A stretch of DNA of 43,557 nucleotides from JBFHQE01 sp041592335 (GCA_041592335.1 JBFHQE010000021.1:1-43557), one strand, 5' to 3'. Counted from the stretch's first letter, positions 6,690 through 15,041 are shown. Notes: generated by a model not told the origin, from the letters alone. Made by a program: numbers and translations.

Positions 6690-8309
6690 ATGGCGCTCTG
6701 GAATTTAAAGGGAAAGCACATACTGGTCGTCGATGATTTCGCCGAAATGCGCTCCATGATGCGCAGCATGGTCGCGGCTTATGGAGCCGACCTGATCACC
6801 CAGGCGCGCAACGGCGAAGAAGCGCTGGAGAAGATGGAGCAGCAGCGTTTCGACATTATTCTCTGCGATTACAACCTGGGCGACGGCAAGGATGGCCAGC
6901 AGGTGCTGGAAGAAGCCAAGCACCGCGCGTTATTGCCCTACTCGACGGTATTTATCATGGTGACGGCGGAGAACACCCAGGAAATGGTCATGGGTGCGCT
7001 CGAGTATCAGCCCGATGCCTACCTGTCCAAGCCAGTCACCAAAACCGTGATGCAGGCGCGCCTGCAGAAGCTGATGGAAAAGAAAGAGTCCATGCAGCGA
7101 ATTTCCACCGCCATCGAATACAAGGAATACGCCAAGGCCATCAAGCTGTGTGATGCGGCAATCGAGGTCAACAGCAAACATCGTTTCGAATTAAGCAAAC
7201 TGCAGGTCGAGCTGCTGATTACCATGGGTGATTACGAACGTGCCGAGGCCGTGTGTCAGAGCATCATCGATGAGCGCGAACTACCCTGGGCCCTGCTGAA
7301 TCTGGGAAAGGTGCGCTTTTATCAGAATCAGCTGGAAGAAGCCGACCGGCTGTTCGAACGGATTATCGACATGAACCCGACTTTTGTTGCGGCCTATGAC
7401 TGGCGTGCCAGGGTGCAGGAAAAACGCGGTGACAGTCAGGCCGCCCAGGCCACCCTGTCCGAAGCGGTCAATCAATCGCCAAAATCACTGCTGCGCCAGC
7501 GCCATCTGGCGGATGTGGCGGATCAGAACCAGGATTATGCCACCACCGAAAAGGCGCGGCGTCGGGCGGTGCGTGTCGGACGCGGATCGATTCTGCGCGA
7601 GCCGCGCGATTTCACGGCCTATGCCAAGGTGCTGATCAAGAATAACTCCGCCAAGGAAGCGCTCAAGGTGGTGGATAACATCAAGCATGAATTCAAGCTG
7701 GATCCGGCGGCGGAAGTGGCGGCCGTGGTCACCGGCAGTCTGGTGCAGGAGGCGCTGGGCAGGGGCGACAAGGCGATGGATGCCATCGATCAGGCGATGC
7801 AGCTGGTGGAGGGTAAGCCGGGGTTGATTGATCCCGAGGTGGCGCTGGATTTTGCCAGGGTTTGCCTGGCCAATGATCGCAAGGACGATGCAGACAAGAT
7901 CATTACCGATGTGATCAAGAATCACTACGAAGAAAAAGAACTGCTGGATCAGATCAGTAATGTTTACGATGAAGCCGGTTTCAAGGCGGAAGCCGACAAG
8001 ATGATTTCGGATATCGCCGAGGCGGCGGTTGAAATTAACAACCAGGGCGTGCGTCTGGCGAAAGAAGGCAAGCTGGAAGAGTCCAGCGAATTTTTTGCGC
8101 GGGCGGTAACGGATATGCCGAAGAACCCGGTGGTGAATCTCAATGCCGCGCAATCGCTGATCATGCTGATGAAGAGCGGCTCGCCAACCAGGGAGCAGCT
8201 GGAGCGCGCGCTTGTCTATATCAGCGTCGCCGATAATGACGACGGGCATCGTCAGTGGGCCAACAAGCTGCGCACTATCTGCGCCACCCTGTCATCGCAG
8301 GTCAGCTAG
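6690..8309 (+). CDS. Response regulator with REC domain and TPR array (VieB-like architecture)
   Basis: A 539-residue protein with no DNA-binding output. Residues ~8-125 are a receiver domain: acidic pair D15-D16, phospho-acceptor D60 (LCDYNLGD), T92 (MVTAEN) and K114 (YLSKPV) are all present, so it should be phosphorylated. Residues ~135-530 are helical and include repeats of TPR type (for example YERAEAVCQSIID and LEEADRLFERIIDMNP), giving a protein-binding output. The REC-TPR layout is that of Vibrio VieB, an accessory regulator in a c-di-GMP phosphorelay. The soluble histidine kinase gene starts 8 bp downstream, so the two form a pair on one transcript. A partner protein bound through the TPRs is expected but unknown. 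Confidence 0.85.
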   Translation: MALWNLKGKHILVVDDFAEMRSMMRSMVAAYGADLITQARNGEEALEKMEQQRFDIILCDYNLGDGKDGQQVLEEAKHRALLPYSTVFIMVTAENTQEMVMGALEYQPDAYLSKPVTKTVMQARLQKLMEKKESMQRISTAIEYKEYAKAIKLCDAAIEVNSKHRFELSKLQVELLITMGDYERAEAVCQSIIDERELPWALLNLGKVRFYQNQLEEADRLFERIIDMNPTFVAAYDWRARVQEKRGDSQAAQATLSEAVNQSPKSLLRQRHLADVADQNQDYATTEKARRRAVRVGRGSILREPRDFTAYAKVLIKNNSAKEALKVVDNIKHEFKLDPAAEVAAVVTGSLVQEALGRGDKAMDAIDQAMQLVEGKPGLIDPEVALDFARVCLANDRKDDADKIITDVIKNHYEEKELLDQISNVYDEAGFKAEADKMISDIAEAAVEINNQGVRLAKEGKLEESSEFFARAVTDMPKNPVVNLNAAQSLIMLMKSGSPTREQLERALVYISVADNDDGHRQWANKLRTICATLSSQVS

Positions 8310-8317
8310 GGGGCGGT

Positions 8318-9013
8318 ATGGCGAAAGATGATAAAGAGCTGGAGTTTTCGCTGGTGCTGGGCAATGCCGTGCATGACATGAAAAACTCGGTCGCCATGCT
8401 GTTGTCCGCGGTCGATGAAATCAGTGAACTCTGCGCCAGCGAAGACGATGCCAGCCGGGCTGCCTTTGGCCAGTTGCGTTACGAGGGCAAGCGGCTGAAC
8501 AGCAACCTGGTACAGGTGCTAACCCTGTACAAGATCAATGCCGATCGCTATTCGCTGAATCTCGACGAGCACGACGTAGCTGAAGTGCTTGAGGAATGTT
8601 TTCTGGAAAATGAAGGCTTGCTGGCGATCAAGGGAATCGAGCTGGAAATGGATTGCGCGGAGGATATCAGCTGGTTTTTTGATCGGTCACTGATTGTTGG
8701 CCTGGTGAATAGCGTTATCAATAATGCCTATAAATACACCCGGGATCGCATTCGTATTGGCGCGCATACCACCGGGGATGGCTACCTGGCCATTACCGTG
8801 GAAGAAAATGGTGAAGGTTATCCGGAAGCCATGTTGTATTCCGACCAGGAGCAGCAGACCAATATCGACTTCAAGAGCGGCAGTACTGGTCTTGGCCTGT
8901 ATTTCACCTCGGTGATCGCGCAGATGCACCGCCACAAGGATCGTTGTGGTTATATTGCGACCACGAACGAGGGGATTGATGGCGGTGGGCGGTTTACGTT
9001 ATTTCTTCCTTAG
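8318..9013 (+). CDS. Small soluble histidine kinase with no sensor domain
   Basis: From the ATG at 8318 (preceded by AGGGGGCGG) the product is 231 residues: an H-box helix with H19 (AVHDMKNSVAML), a dimerisation helix, and a HATPase_c domain with the N-box NSVINNAYKYT (131-141) and the G2-like STGLGLYF (189-196). There is no membrane helix or sensory module, so input must come from a partner protein. The G1 box reads E163-N-G-E-G where the family norm is DxGxG; the replaced Asp normally contacts the adenine base. The likely partner is the REC-TPR protein encoded 8 bp upstream. Its stop overlaps that of the next, convergent gene. Confidence 0.8.
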   Translation: MAKDDKELEFSLVLGNAVHDMKNSVAMLLSAVDEISELCASEDDASRAAFGQLRYEGKRLNSNLVQVLTLYKINADRYSLNLDEHDVAEVLEECFLENEGLLAIKGIELEMDCAEDISWFFDRSLIVGLVNSVINNAYKYTRDRIRIGAHTTGDGYLAITVEENGEGYPEAMLYSDQEQQTNIDFKSGSTGLGLYFTSVIAQMHRHKDRCGYIATTNEGIDGGGRFTLFLP

Positions 9014-9348
9014 GCTGGCAGCGGTTCCCAGCTGCCGCTGAAATCCTGTAAATCCAGCTCGGTGAGTCGGCGGTTCACGTAAAGGTTGTCGAGCGTTTCC
9101 TGGGTGATGGTCTGCGGCGCGCCATCCTTGTCGCTGTAGCGCCACTCGCCATGAATGACCAGCTGAAACATGGTGATCATGATGTCATCGAGACGGATGT
9201 TGTAATCCGTGGCGAGCTTCTTGAAATCAATGAGCTTCAGGCTGGCGCCCTTGCTGGAAAAGGTATCGTTCGCCAGGTTGGCGATAGCGATATCCCAGTC
9301 TGGAATATCAATACTGTCATTAACTTGTTCTGGTGCGTTCATTGGCAT
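9010..9348 (-). CDS. Conserved-looking small protein of unknown function
   Basis: The 112-residue product is acidic and soluble and is not recognised. It starts MPMNAPEQVND (a second Met two codons on is an equally possible start) and has no signal peptide, membrane helix or metal motif. It overlaps the histidine kinase gene by 4 bp tail to tail, sharing the bases TTAG. It follows the coiled-coil gene at 9410-10603 on the same strand with a 61-bp gap, so they may be cotranscribed. Codon use resembles its neighbours. Confidence 0.6.
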   Translation of the reverse strand: MPMNAPEQVNDSIDIPDWDIAIANLANDTFSSKGASLKLIDFKKLATDYNIRLDDIMITMFQLVIHGEWRYSDKDGAPQTITQETLDNLYVNRRLTELDLQDFSGSWEPLPA

Positions 9349-9409
9349 GCCCCGATGGATTGTAGCGCTATGACTCTATGTCGATCAGAGTGAAGAAATC
9401 TTGAGAAGC

Positions 9410-10603
9410 TTATCGGGCGGATGAAGCTTTGTCATTTCCTTTCAGTAGCTTGTGCTCGGCATAGAGCTTCTGGAATTCACTCTCCAGTTTGGTGTACTTG
9501 GATTCGATTTCGACCAGAGACATTTCTTTTTCGGTTAATTCGGATTCAAGCTGCAAGACACGCTTGTGGTGCTTATTTTCGGAATTCACTTCCTCCTTCA
9601 GGAGGGCGGAAATCTGATCGCAGAGGAAGGCGTTTTCTTCTTCCAGGCTATGCATGGTCCGTTTGAATTCTTCATTATTGTTCTGGAGCTCGTTGAGTTT
9701 GCTTTCCAGGGTCTGCTGCTGCTCAACCTTGAGTTTCAGCTTGACGACCATGGAGCTCAATTCGCGGATTTTATCATCCTGTTGCTCCATGACATCCTTG
9801 ATCTTCTGTACACCCGCGTTAATTGCGGCACTGGTTTCATTGATGGTGTGAGGTTGCCCGGAAGTGTCGATGCTACCGTCCGTGAGGGAAGTAAGGTTAC
9901 GGGTCAGCTTGGCAAACGAGGATTCCACGTCTTCCAGTTGATGGTGCAGGCTGGAGTTTTCACTGCGCAGCTTGGCCAGCACGGCCTTGATGTCCTCGGA
10001 GGCGAAGTCATCCGGCAATAATTCTTCCAGCTCTTCATGCAGTGCGTCGTTAACGCGCTGGGATTCCGCGAACTGATCCTTGAGTTCAAAGAAAAGGGTT
10101 TTGAATTTTGTCAGGTTCTCGGCGCGGAGTTCGCTGGCGTGAAGCTTGCGCTGCAGCAGGCGGTATTCTTCCGGGTCAATGGATTCAACGTCATCGGCAA
10201 TTTCGTCTTCAATCGGGATCTGTTCGCTGGGCATTAACTGCGGCAGGGTATTAACAAACACCCGCCAGAGTGCGTGTTCATCATGGCCGTGTGATTCGAT
10301 CGCTTTTTTCTCGGCGGTTAGAAACGACATGCGAAACTGGATGACGGCAAGCTCTTCCTTGTCCTGACTGTCATTCTCCAGCATCTTGTGCAGCCGTGCC
10401 TCGGCCTTGTTGATCTCGTTCTGGACCAGCAAGTGATACTGTTCCTGCGCCGCTTCCGGATGCTGGCTGGCTTGTATGGGAAATTGCGGTGCGCTCTTGT
10501 TGCCATGGGCGGCGCGGTTTCTGATCAGCAAAATAACGCCAATGCCGACGATTAAACTTACTTCGGCAACAAGCAAATAGATAAATGTTGTCAAATCAAT
10601 CAC
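9410..10603 (-). CDS. Membrane-anchored coiled-coil protein, paralogue A
   Basis: A 397-residue protein with one N-terminal transmembrane helix (about residues 7-27, ending in the basic IRNR) and a long cytoplasmic part dominated by heptad-like coiled coil (about 155-390). No catalytic motif is visible. It is a paralogue of the divergent gene at 10811-12007. Shared landmarks in the same order are a WRVFVNTL / WRVLTEEL segment, KFKTLFFELKDQ / KFKTMFFDVKGK, QDDKIRELS / QDAKIQELS, and ENAFLCDQISALLKEEV / ENNFLQDQISALLSQEV. The lengths differ by a single residue. A scaffold or polar or septal organiser role is conceivable by analogy with other bitopic coiled-coil proteins, but this is inference. 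Confidence 0.75.
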   Translation of the reverse strand: MIDLTTFIYLLVAEVSLIVGIGVILLIRNRAAHGNKSAPQFPIQASQHPEAAQEQYHLLVQNEINKAEARLHKMLENDSQDKEELAVIQFRMSFLTAEKKAIESHGHDEHALWRVFVNTLPQLMPSEQIPIEDEIADDVESIDPEEYRLLQRKLHASELRAENLTKFKTLFFELKDQFAESQRVNDALHEELEELLPDDFASEDIKAVLAKLRSENSSLHHQLEDVESSFAKLTRNLTSLTDGSIDTSGQPHTINETSAAINAGVQKIKDVMEQQDDKIRELSSMVVKLKLKVEQQQTLESKLNELQNNNEEFKRTMHSLEEENAFLCDQISALLKEEVNSENKHHKRVLQLESELTEKEMSLVEIESKYTKLESEFQKLYAEHKLLKGNDKASSAR

Positions 10604-10810
10604 GGCTAACCCGTTCTCAACTCATGGTTCCCTGACAAAAATGTTCCTTACCAGGAATTAGCGGCAATCTCGTTTTATTCTTAAATCCCTGATGAATATA
10701 GAAAAAGGTAACAAGGGAGTTTTCTGGATGCGGTTAATGCCCTTGATTTCTTTGTTTTTTGTTAATCATGGCCGCTAAGGAATTGTGACGGTGGAAATTG
10801 ACAACAAATC

Positions 10811-12007
10811 ATGGACGAGAAAATTCTAATCATCCTGGTAATGCTCGAAGCGGTGCTGGTTATGGCTGCCGTTGTCATATTTTTATTTTTAAAAAACAGA
10901 AAGTTGGCGCGAGGGCTAAAGGAGCATGCCGATGGCGATGCCGCGCCGCCGGAAAACCAGGCGTCTGAAAGTCACTGGACTGCGGATGAGTTGCAACGCA
11001 CAGCGTTTCGCCAGGGAGAGCGGCGTGTCTCGGGCAAAACCGAAGAAGATGAAGATCACTGTCTGGCATTGCGCCAGCGCTTTCTCGATGCCGAGCGGCA
11101 GGCGGCGACAATCGCCGGGCAGGATGAGAATCAATTCTGGCGCGTGTTGACCGAAGAGTTATCGGCGATTGTTCCACGAGCCAGTGCGGAGTCTCAGGAT
11201 GAACAGGGGCTGGAAGCCTTGTCGGACATGGTCGAAGAGGTGCAGCCGGATGGGGAGGCGGCACACCTGCGGGAGCGGGTCGCAACATTGCAGGTGCGTA
11301 TCGAGAGCCTCGAAAAATTTAAGACGATGTTTTTTGATGTGAAAGGCAAGATTGATTCGCAGCAGGATCTGATTGACAGGCTGAAAGAAGAACTGGAAAA
11401 GGCGCTGGTTGATGGCGGCGACCTGACCATGCTGAAGGCAACTGTCGAGCAGCTGGCTTATGAAAAGTCTGATTTGCAGGACAAGGTCGCGGAGATGGCG
11501 ACTCGCTTGTCAGAGAAACAATCGCAAACTGGCGTTCAGAGTGAGGTCGGGGGGACGGCGGCGCCTGTGGAAGCCAAATTAAATGAAAATACGGCTGTGT
11601 CACAGGCGGAAAAAGTCAGTGCATCCGGCAAGCACATGAGTGAAGAAGTCGAAAACATGCGCGAAACGGTCGCGGGGCAGGATGCCAAGATTCAGGAACT
11701 CAGTCAGTTAATCGGAGAGCTGCGGCTGGAAGTCGATGATAAAGAGCGTCTGAAACAGATAATGGCGCAGCTTGAAGGGCGTTCTATCGACCTGGACAAG
11801 CAGGTGAATAGCCTCGTGCAGGAAAACAACTTTTTGCAGGACCAGATATCCGCACTGCTGAGCCAGGAAGTCACCAAGGATAGTCAGTTTACCGAAGAGT
11901 TACAGCGTATTCAGGAACGGCTGGCCAGCAAGGAGTCGGCGTATTCCCAGCTGGAAAAAAAATATACCGAGATGGAAAAGCAATTGCTGGAATCTAGTTC
12001 CCGGTAA
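10811..12007 (+). CDS. Membrane-anchored coiled-coil protein, paralogue B
   Basis: A 398-residue protein with an N-terminal transmembrane helix (residues ~5-27, followed by KNRK, so the bulk is cytoplasmic), a low-complexity linker and a long coiled coil from about 145 to the end. The conserved core segments match paralogue A in order: WRVLTEELSAIVP, LEKFKTMFFDVKGK, QDAKIQELSQLIGELRLEV and ENNFLQDQISALLSQEV. The middle (about 215-275) is the most divergent part. The genes are divergent with a 207-bp gap, so they may be co-regulated from one control region and the proteins may form heteromers. The 3' end overlaps the convergent GIY-YIG gene by 14 bp. The ribosome binding site is weak. Confidence 0.75.
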   Translation: MDEKILIILVMLEAVLVMAAVVIFLFLKNRKLARGLKEHADGDAAPPENQASESHWTADELQRTAFRQGERRVSGKTEEDEDHCLALRQRFLDAERQAATIAGQDENQFWRVLTEELSAIVPRASAESQDEQGLEALSDMVEEVQPDGEAAHLRERVATLQVRIESLEKFKTMFFDVKGKIDSQQDLIDRLKEELEKALVDGGDLTMLKATVEQLAYEKSDLQDKVAEMATRLSEKQSQTGVQSEVGGTAAPVEAKLNENTAVSQAEKVSASGKHMSEEVENMRETVAGQDAKIQELSQLIGELRLEVDDKERLKQIMAQLEGRSIDLDKQVNSLVQENNFLQDQISALLSQEVTKDSQFTEELQRIQERLASKESAYSQLEKKYTEMEKQLLESSSR

Positions 12008-12308
12008 TAGAAGGCCACGCCTGTGAAAGGTCGGTTGCAGCCAGTGGCTGGCTGAGTTCGTTGCATGTCGAGTTGATCAGGCGCCGCTTGGCGGCTTTCG
12101 TTAATTTTTTGATCGCGGCCTCGCGCTGGCTTGCGCTGCTGCGGTCATGGCCGCTTTCAATATAGAGAACGGCTTCCGGTTCACGGCCACGGAAATATTT
12201 TGCGCCCCGGGAACTGGCATGCGCGCTAAAACGTTTGGCGACATCGGTGGTGATGCCGGTATACAGACTGTCATCCGAACAGTGAACAATATAAACATAC
12301 CAGTGCAT
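11994..12308 (-). CDS. GIY-YIG domain protein (UPF0213/YhbQ-like)
   Basis: A single-domain GIY-YIG nuclease-fold protein. The ATG at 12308 is preferred to the GTG at 12347 because relatives begin at WYVYIV; the product is then 104 residues, matching YhbQ (about 100). Motif elements are WYVYIVHC (VYI for GIY), LYTGIT (YTG for YIG), the Arg in DVAKRFSAH and the Glu in REAAIKK. In E. coli YhbQ has been associated with DNA processing, but the cellular role of the family is poorly fixed. The last 14 bp overlap the end of the convergent coiled-coil gene. Confidence 0.85.
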   Translation of the reverse strand: MHWYVYIVHCSDDSLYTGITTDVAKRFSAHASSRGAKYFRGREPEAVLYIESGHDRSSASQREAAIKKLTKAAKRRLINSTCNELSQPLAATDLSQAWPSITGN

Positions 12309-12352
12309 AGGTTCGATAGAATGCCTTAAACGCGCTATCCTAGCCACGTTTC

Positions 12353-13327
12353 ATGAATAGCAGGAGTCGTATTGCGGCCATGGCCATCACCTGGAAAGAT
12401 AGTATTCAACAACAGCGCGAGGCGCTGGTGCGCGTGTTGCACGAACCCTTGCAGATGCTGGCCGACGCCTGTGCGGAAGTGTGGTGTGATCGCGAAAAGC
12501 TGGACAAGGTGCTGGCGCGGCACTTTCAGCGCGTGCCGCATTGCACCTTTCTCTATGCGCTGGATTCGGAAGGCAGGCAGGTCTGCGACAATGTCAGCAA
12601 GGGTGGTCTGCTGCCAGAGCATTTTGGTCGTGATAGATCGCACCGGCCTTACATGCTGGAACCGATTCCCGAAAACGGATTCTTGCTTTCCGATGCCTAC
12701 ATCAGCCAGATGGGGCGCCGTCCATCCCTGACTGCTATTCAGCGCATCCTGAAAGACGGCGTGTCGGTGGGCTTTATCGGCGCCGATTTCGACTTGCGCA
12801 ATTTGCCCATGACGGCAGAGTTGTACGAGGAGAGTCGGCAGTGGCGTCAGATCAAGGGCGACCCGGCGATACGCGGCACGGTGTTTCAGCAGAAGCGTAC
12901 TGAAAGCCTGTTGGACCGGCATGCAGAAAAAGCCATGTCCATTCTGGAAGAGCTGCTGACGGAGCGCGGCATGTTCCAGCTGGTGCTGCACTTCTCCAGT
13001 AGCCGCGCCACGATCTGGCTGGTTGATGACCCCTATCGCTACCGTATTCTGGATCACGAGGCACTCAATGACCCAGACATCTGTCTGGCTTATCCTGCGC
13101 GTGGCTACCCGCGCGATGCCCTGATTCCGGCCGATCGCATTGGCGCCATCCTCGAGGGAATGCGCCAATTGCGCCTTGCGGACGAGACCCTGTATTTGCG
13201 ATCGTCCTCGATAAACATATTTAACGGTATGATCAGTCTGACATTTTCCTGCGACGGCTCGCACTACATGTCCTGGGACGAGTTTCTCGACAAGGACATG
13301 TCGTTCTGGGTGGGCAGCGCCGCGTAG
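12353..13327 (+). CDS. Soluble stand-alone PDC/Cache-type sensor protein
   Basis: A 324-residue protein whose N-terminal half looks like a PDC (Cache) ligand-sensing fold: CTFLYALDSEGRQVCDN, then DRSHRPYM, GFLLSDAYIS, PSLTAIQRIL and VGFIGADFDLRNLP, the usual order of such a domain at about residues 55-155. Unlike normal Cache domains it has no flanking membrane helices or signal peptide and no kinase, GGDEF or methyl-accepting output. The C-terminal half (about 190-320) is not recognised. It is probably a cytoplasmic ligand-binding protein that relays through contacts. Two starts are possible: 12353, used here, and 12380 (MAITWKD), which lies after AGGAG at a long spacing. It is divergent from the GIY-YIG gene. 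Confidence 0.7.
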   Translation: MNSRSRIAAMAITWKDSIQQQREALVRVLHEPLQMLADACAEVWCDREKLDKVLARHFQRVPHCTFLYALDSEGRQVCDNVSKGGLLPEHFGRDRSHRPYMLEPIPENGFLLSDAYISQMGRRPSLTAIQRILKDGVSVGFIGADFDLRNLPMTAELYEESRQWRQIKGDPAIRGTVFQQKRTESLLDRHAEKAMSILEELLTERGMFQLVLHFSSSRATIWLVDDPYRYRILDHEALNDPDICLAYPARGYPRDALIPADRIGAILEGMRQLRLADETLYLRSSSINIFNGMISLTFSCDGSHYMSWDEFLDKDMSFWVGSAA

Positions 13328-13535
13328 GTTTTCTGGCGCGGCCATGTAAGAAAAGATTATTTGTATTTTTCTGAAATTAATTGTATTAAGTGAGCTGTGA
13401 TCCGGTGATTGTTTCTGGATCAAGATCGAATTGCACTATGTAATAGGTTTCACCAGCGGTACCTAGCGGTAAGTCAAGGTTACCTTTTTTACAAGCAATT
13501 CTCGTTTATTCTTGTTTTAGAGGTATTTGATTATT

Positions 13536-13742
13536 ATGGCTACTGGTACTGTTAAATGGTTTAACGAAACTAAAGGCTTCGGTTTTATCGCTCCAAGCGA
13601 CGGCAGCGCGGACGTGTTTGTACACTTCTCTGCGATTTCCGGTGACGGTTTCAAGACACTGGCCGAAGGCCAGGCAGTGACATTCGAAGTTGAGCAGGGC
13701 GCGAAAGGCCCGCAGGCCAAGAATGTTTCCAAGGAAGGCTAA
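13536..13742 (+). CDS. cspA: Cold-shock protein CspA family
   Basis: A 68-residue single cold-shock domain: VKWFNETKGFGFI contains RNP1 (KGFGFI) and VFVHFSAI contains RNP2. It binds single-stranded RNA and DNA and melts secondary structure. The ATG at 13536 is chosen over one 9 bp upstream because relatives start MA(T)GTVKWFN; AGAGG lies 12 bp before it. A 208-bp gene-free leader precedes it, as is usual for cold-inducible csp genes, and a strong terminator follows. The symbol marks the family; which csp paralogue it is cannot be decided here. Confidence 0.93.
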   Translation: MATGTVKWFNETKGFGFIAPSDGSADVFVHFSAISGDGFKTLAEGQAVTFEVEQGAKGPQAKNVSKEG

Positions 13743-13764
13743 GCGCTTCTCCTGATCCATAAAA

Positions 13765-13793
13765 AGCCCCCGTTTTTTACGGGGGCTTTTTTT
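13765..13793 (+). terminator. Strong Rho-independent terminator after cspA
   Basis: AGCCCCCGT (13765-13773), T5 loop, ACGGGGGCT (13779-13787), then T run. A run of A precedes the stem, so it can also work for the convergent diguanylate cyclase gene whose stop codon begins at 13792. Confidence 0.9.
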
Positions 13794-14751
13794 ATTTCTT
13801 ATGTCCCGGCCAGACGGTTATTCGGTTGCGGCCCATGTTCTTTCCCGTCAGCAGTGCCTGATCGGCATTGGCAATACAGGTTTCGATCGAATCCAGGGTG
13901 CCAAGCTCCGCAAGTCCCATTGTGACCGTGGCGGATATTTCTTTCCCATCCCGGGTCAGTACAGGTTGTTGCTGAACCGTTTCGTGGATTCGCTGGGCGA
14001 TTTCCAGTGCCTCCTCCATGGATGTGTTGGGAAGACAAATCAGGAATTCTTCACCGCCATAACGAAAGATAAGATCATATTCGCGCAGATCCTGCTTAAT
14101 GCGATGAACCGATTCTTTGAGTACTTCGTCTCCCGCCAGGTGTCCGTAGCTGTCATTAATGTTCTTGAAGTGATCGAAATCCAGCATGCAGATCACGCAC
14201 CGGCTCTGATCGCGGTGGGTGCGGGACTGTTCCTGTCGCAGGCGTGACATCATGGAATGACGCGACAGCGCATTGGTCAGCGGATCGCTTTGATAATGCT
14301 CGCTGAGCATTTCGAATTGCAGCGACCGCAACTCATTGTTGAATGCCAGGGACTTGTTGATAAAGGCATCGTATTCCGCGGGAGTGGGGGGCTTCCCCGC
14401 CTTGACGCTGTTTAACAGGTTCCGCAAACCATCATGCATTTCCTGGTGTATCTGGCCGATAAAATCAAATGATGCCTGGTGATCGCTGAAGGCCTGTTCC
14501 CGGCTGTAATACCATTTGCCAAAATCGCACCGTCGGTGCGCGTCGAGCTCCAGGTCATTTGGATTCGGCGGCAGTGCGCAGATCAGGCGGCGGTGCGTAT
14601 CTTCCAGCCAGGCGTGATAACTGTGCAGGGCACCTTCCAGTTGATGCAGGTCTTCCCAGTGCCTTGGTAGTTCTCCCGCTTGCTCGGGCTGCTTTTCATC
14701 GCTCACAACATCGCCTGCAATTGTTGGATTGGTTGTGAAGAATATAGCCAT
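13792..14751 (-). CDS. Diguanylate cyclase with N-terminal CZB zinc-binding domain (DgcZ-like)
   Basis: The product makes cyclic di-GMP from two GTP. From the ATG at 14751 (319 residues; a GTG at 14706 after GCAGG is an alternative) residues ~30-110 form a CZB domain: H46 (SYHAW), C75 (RRCDFGKWYY), H91 and H102 or H106 fit the 3His-1Cys zinc site. The GGDEF domain (about 155-315) has the active signature GGEEF at 232-236 and the inhibitory-site motif RxxD at 223-226, so it should be active and product-inhibited. The same two-domain layout occurs in E. coli DgcZ (YdeH), whose activity is inhibited by zinc. There is no membrane segment. It is divergent from a small ORF starting 60 bp away. Confidence 0.9.
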   Translation of the reverse strand: MAIFFTTNPTIAGDVVSDEKQPEQAGELPRHWEDLHQLEGALHSYHAWLEDTHRRLICALPPNPNDLELDAHRRCDFGKWYYSREQAFSDHQASFDFIGQIHQEMHDGLRNLLNSVKAGKPPTPAEYDAFINKSLAFNNELRSLQFEMLSEHYQSDPLTNALSRHSMMSRLRQEQSRTHRDQSRCVICMLDFDHFKNINDSYGHLAGDEVLKESVHRIKQDLREYDLIFRYGGEEFLICLPNTSMEEALEIAQRIHETVQQQPVLTRDGKEISATVTMGLAELGTLDSIETCIANADQALLTGKNMGRNRITVWPGHKK

Positions 14752-14810
14752 ATAATGCACCGCTGTCAGTAATGGTGCATGATAAGAAGGGATTGATGAC
14801 TGGAGGAACA

Positions 14811-15041
14811 ATGGCTGCTCTGATGATATTACCTGCTGCCACGCATGAAAAAACCCGCTTGGTTGCGGTGCCAGATGACATGGAGTCTCACGATGCCTAC
14901 CGCCGCGTCACCGGCATTATCGCTAGCGTCCAGGAAGGTAACCCCGATTGCACCTGGGACGATATGCAGGACGCACTGGAAGAACACGGCTTCGAGGTGC
15001 TGGAGTATATGCTGGGTCCGGAGCTGATCTGTCAGCATTAA
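14811..15041 (+). CDS. Small acidic protein of unknown function
   Basis: A 76-residue protein, not recognised. The ATG at 14811 follows GGAGGAACA, a very good ribosome binding site, and is preferred to the in-frame ATG at 14772. Residues ~25-70 are acidic and helical with DDMQDALEEHGFEVLEYML; there is no membrane segment or metal motif. Its stop lies 7 bp before the convergent SDR stop codon. The strong start signal and neighbour-like codon use favour a real gene. Confidence 0.65.
   Translation: MAALMILPAATHEKTRLVAVPDDMESHDAYRRVTGIIASVQEGNPDCTWDDMQDALEEHGFEVLEYMLGPELICQH

Noticed and set aside
12335..13423. 362-codon minus-strand frame opposite the PDC gene
   Set aside because: It overlaps the PDC gene completely and its translation is rich in His/Gln/Arg with no domain. 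The plus-strand product has a recognisable fold.
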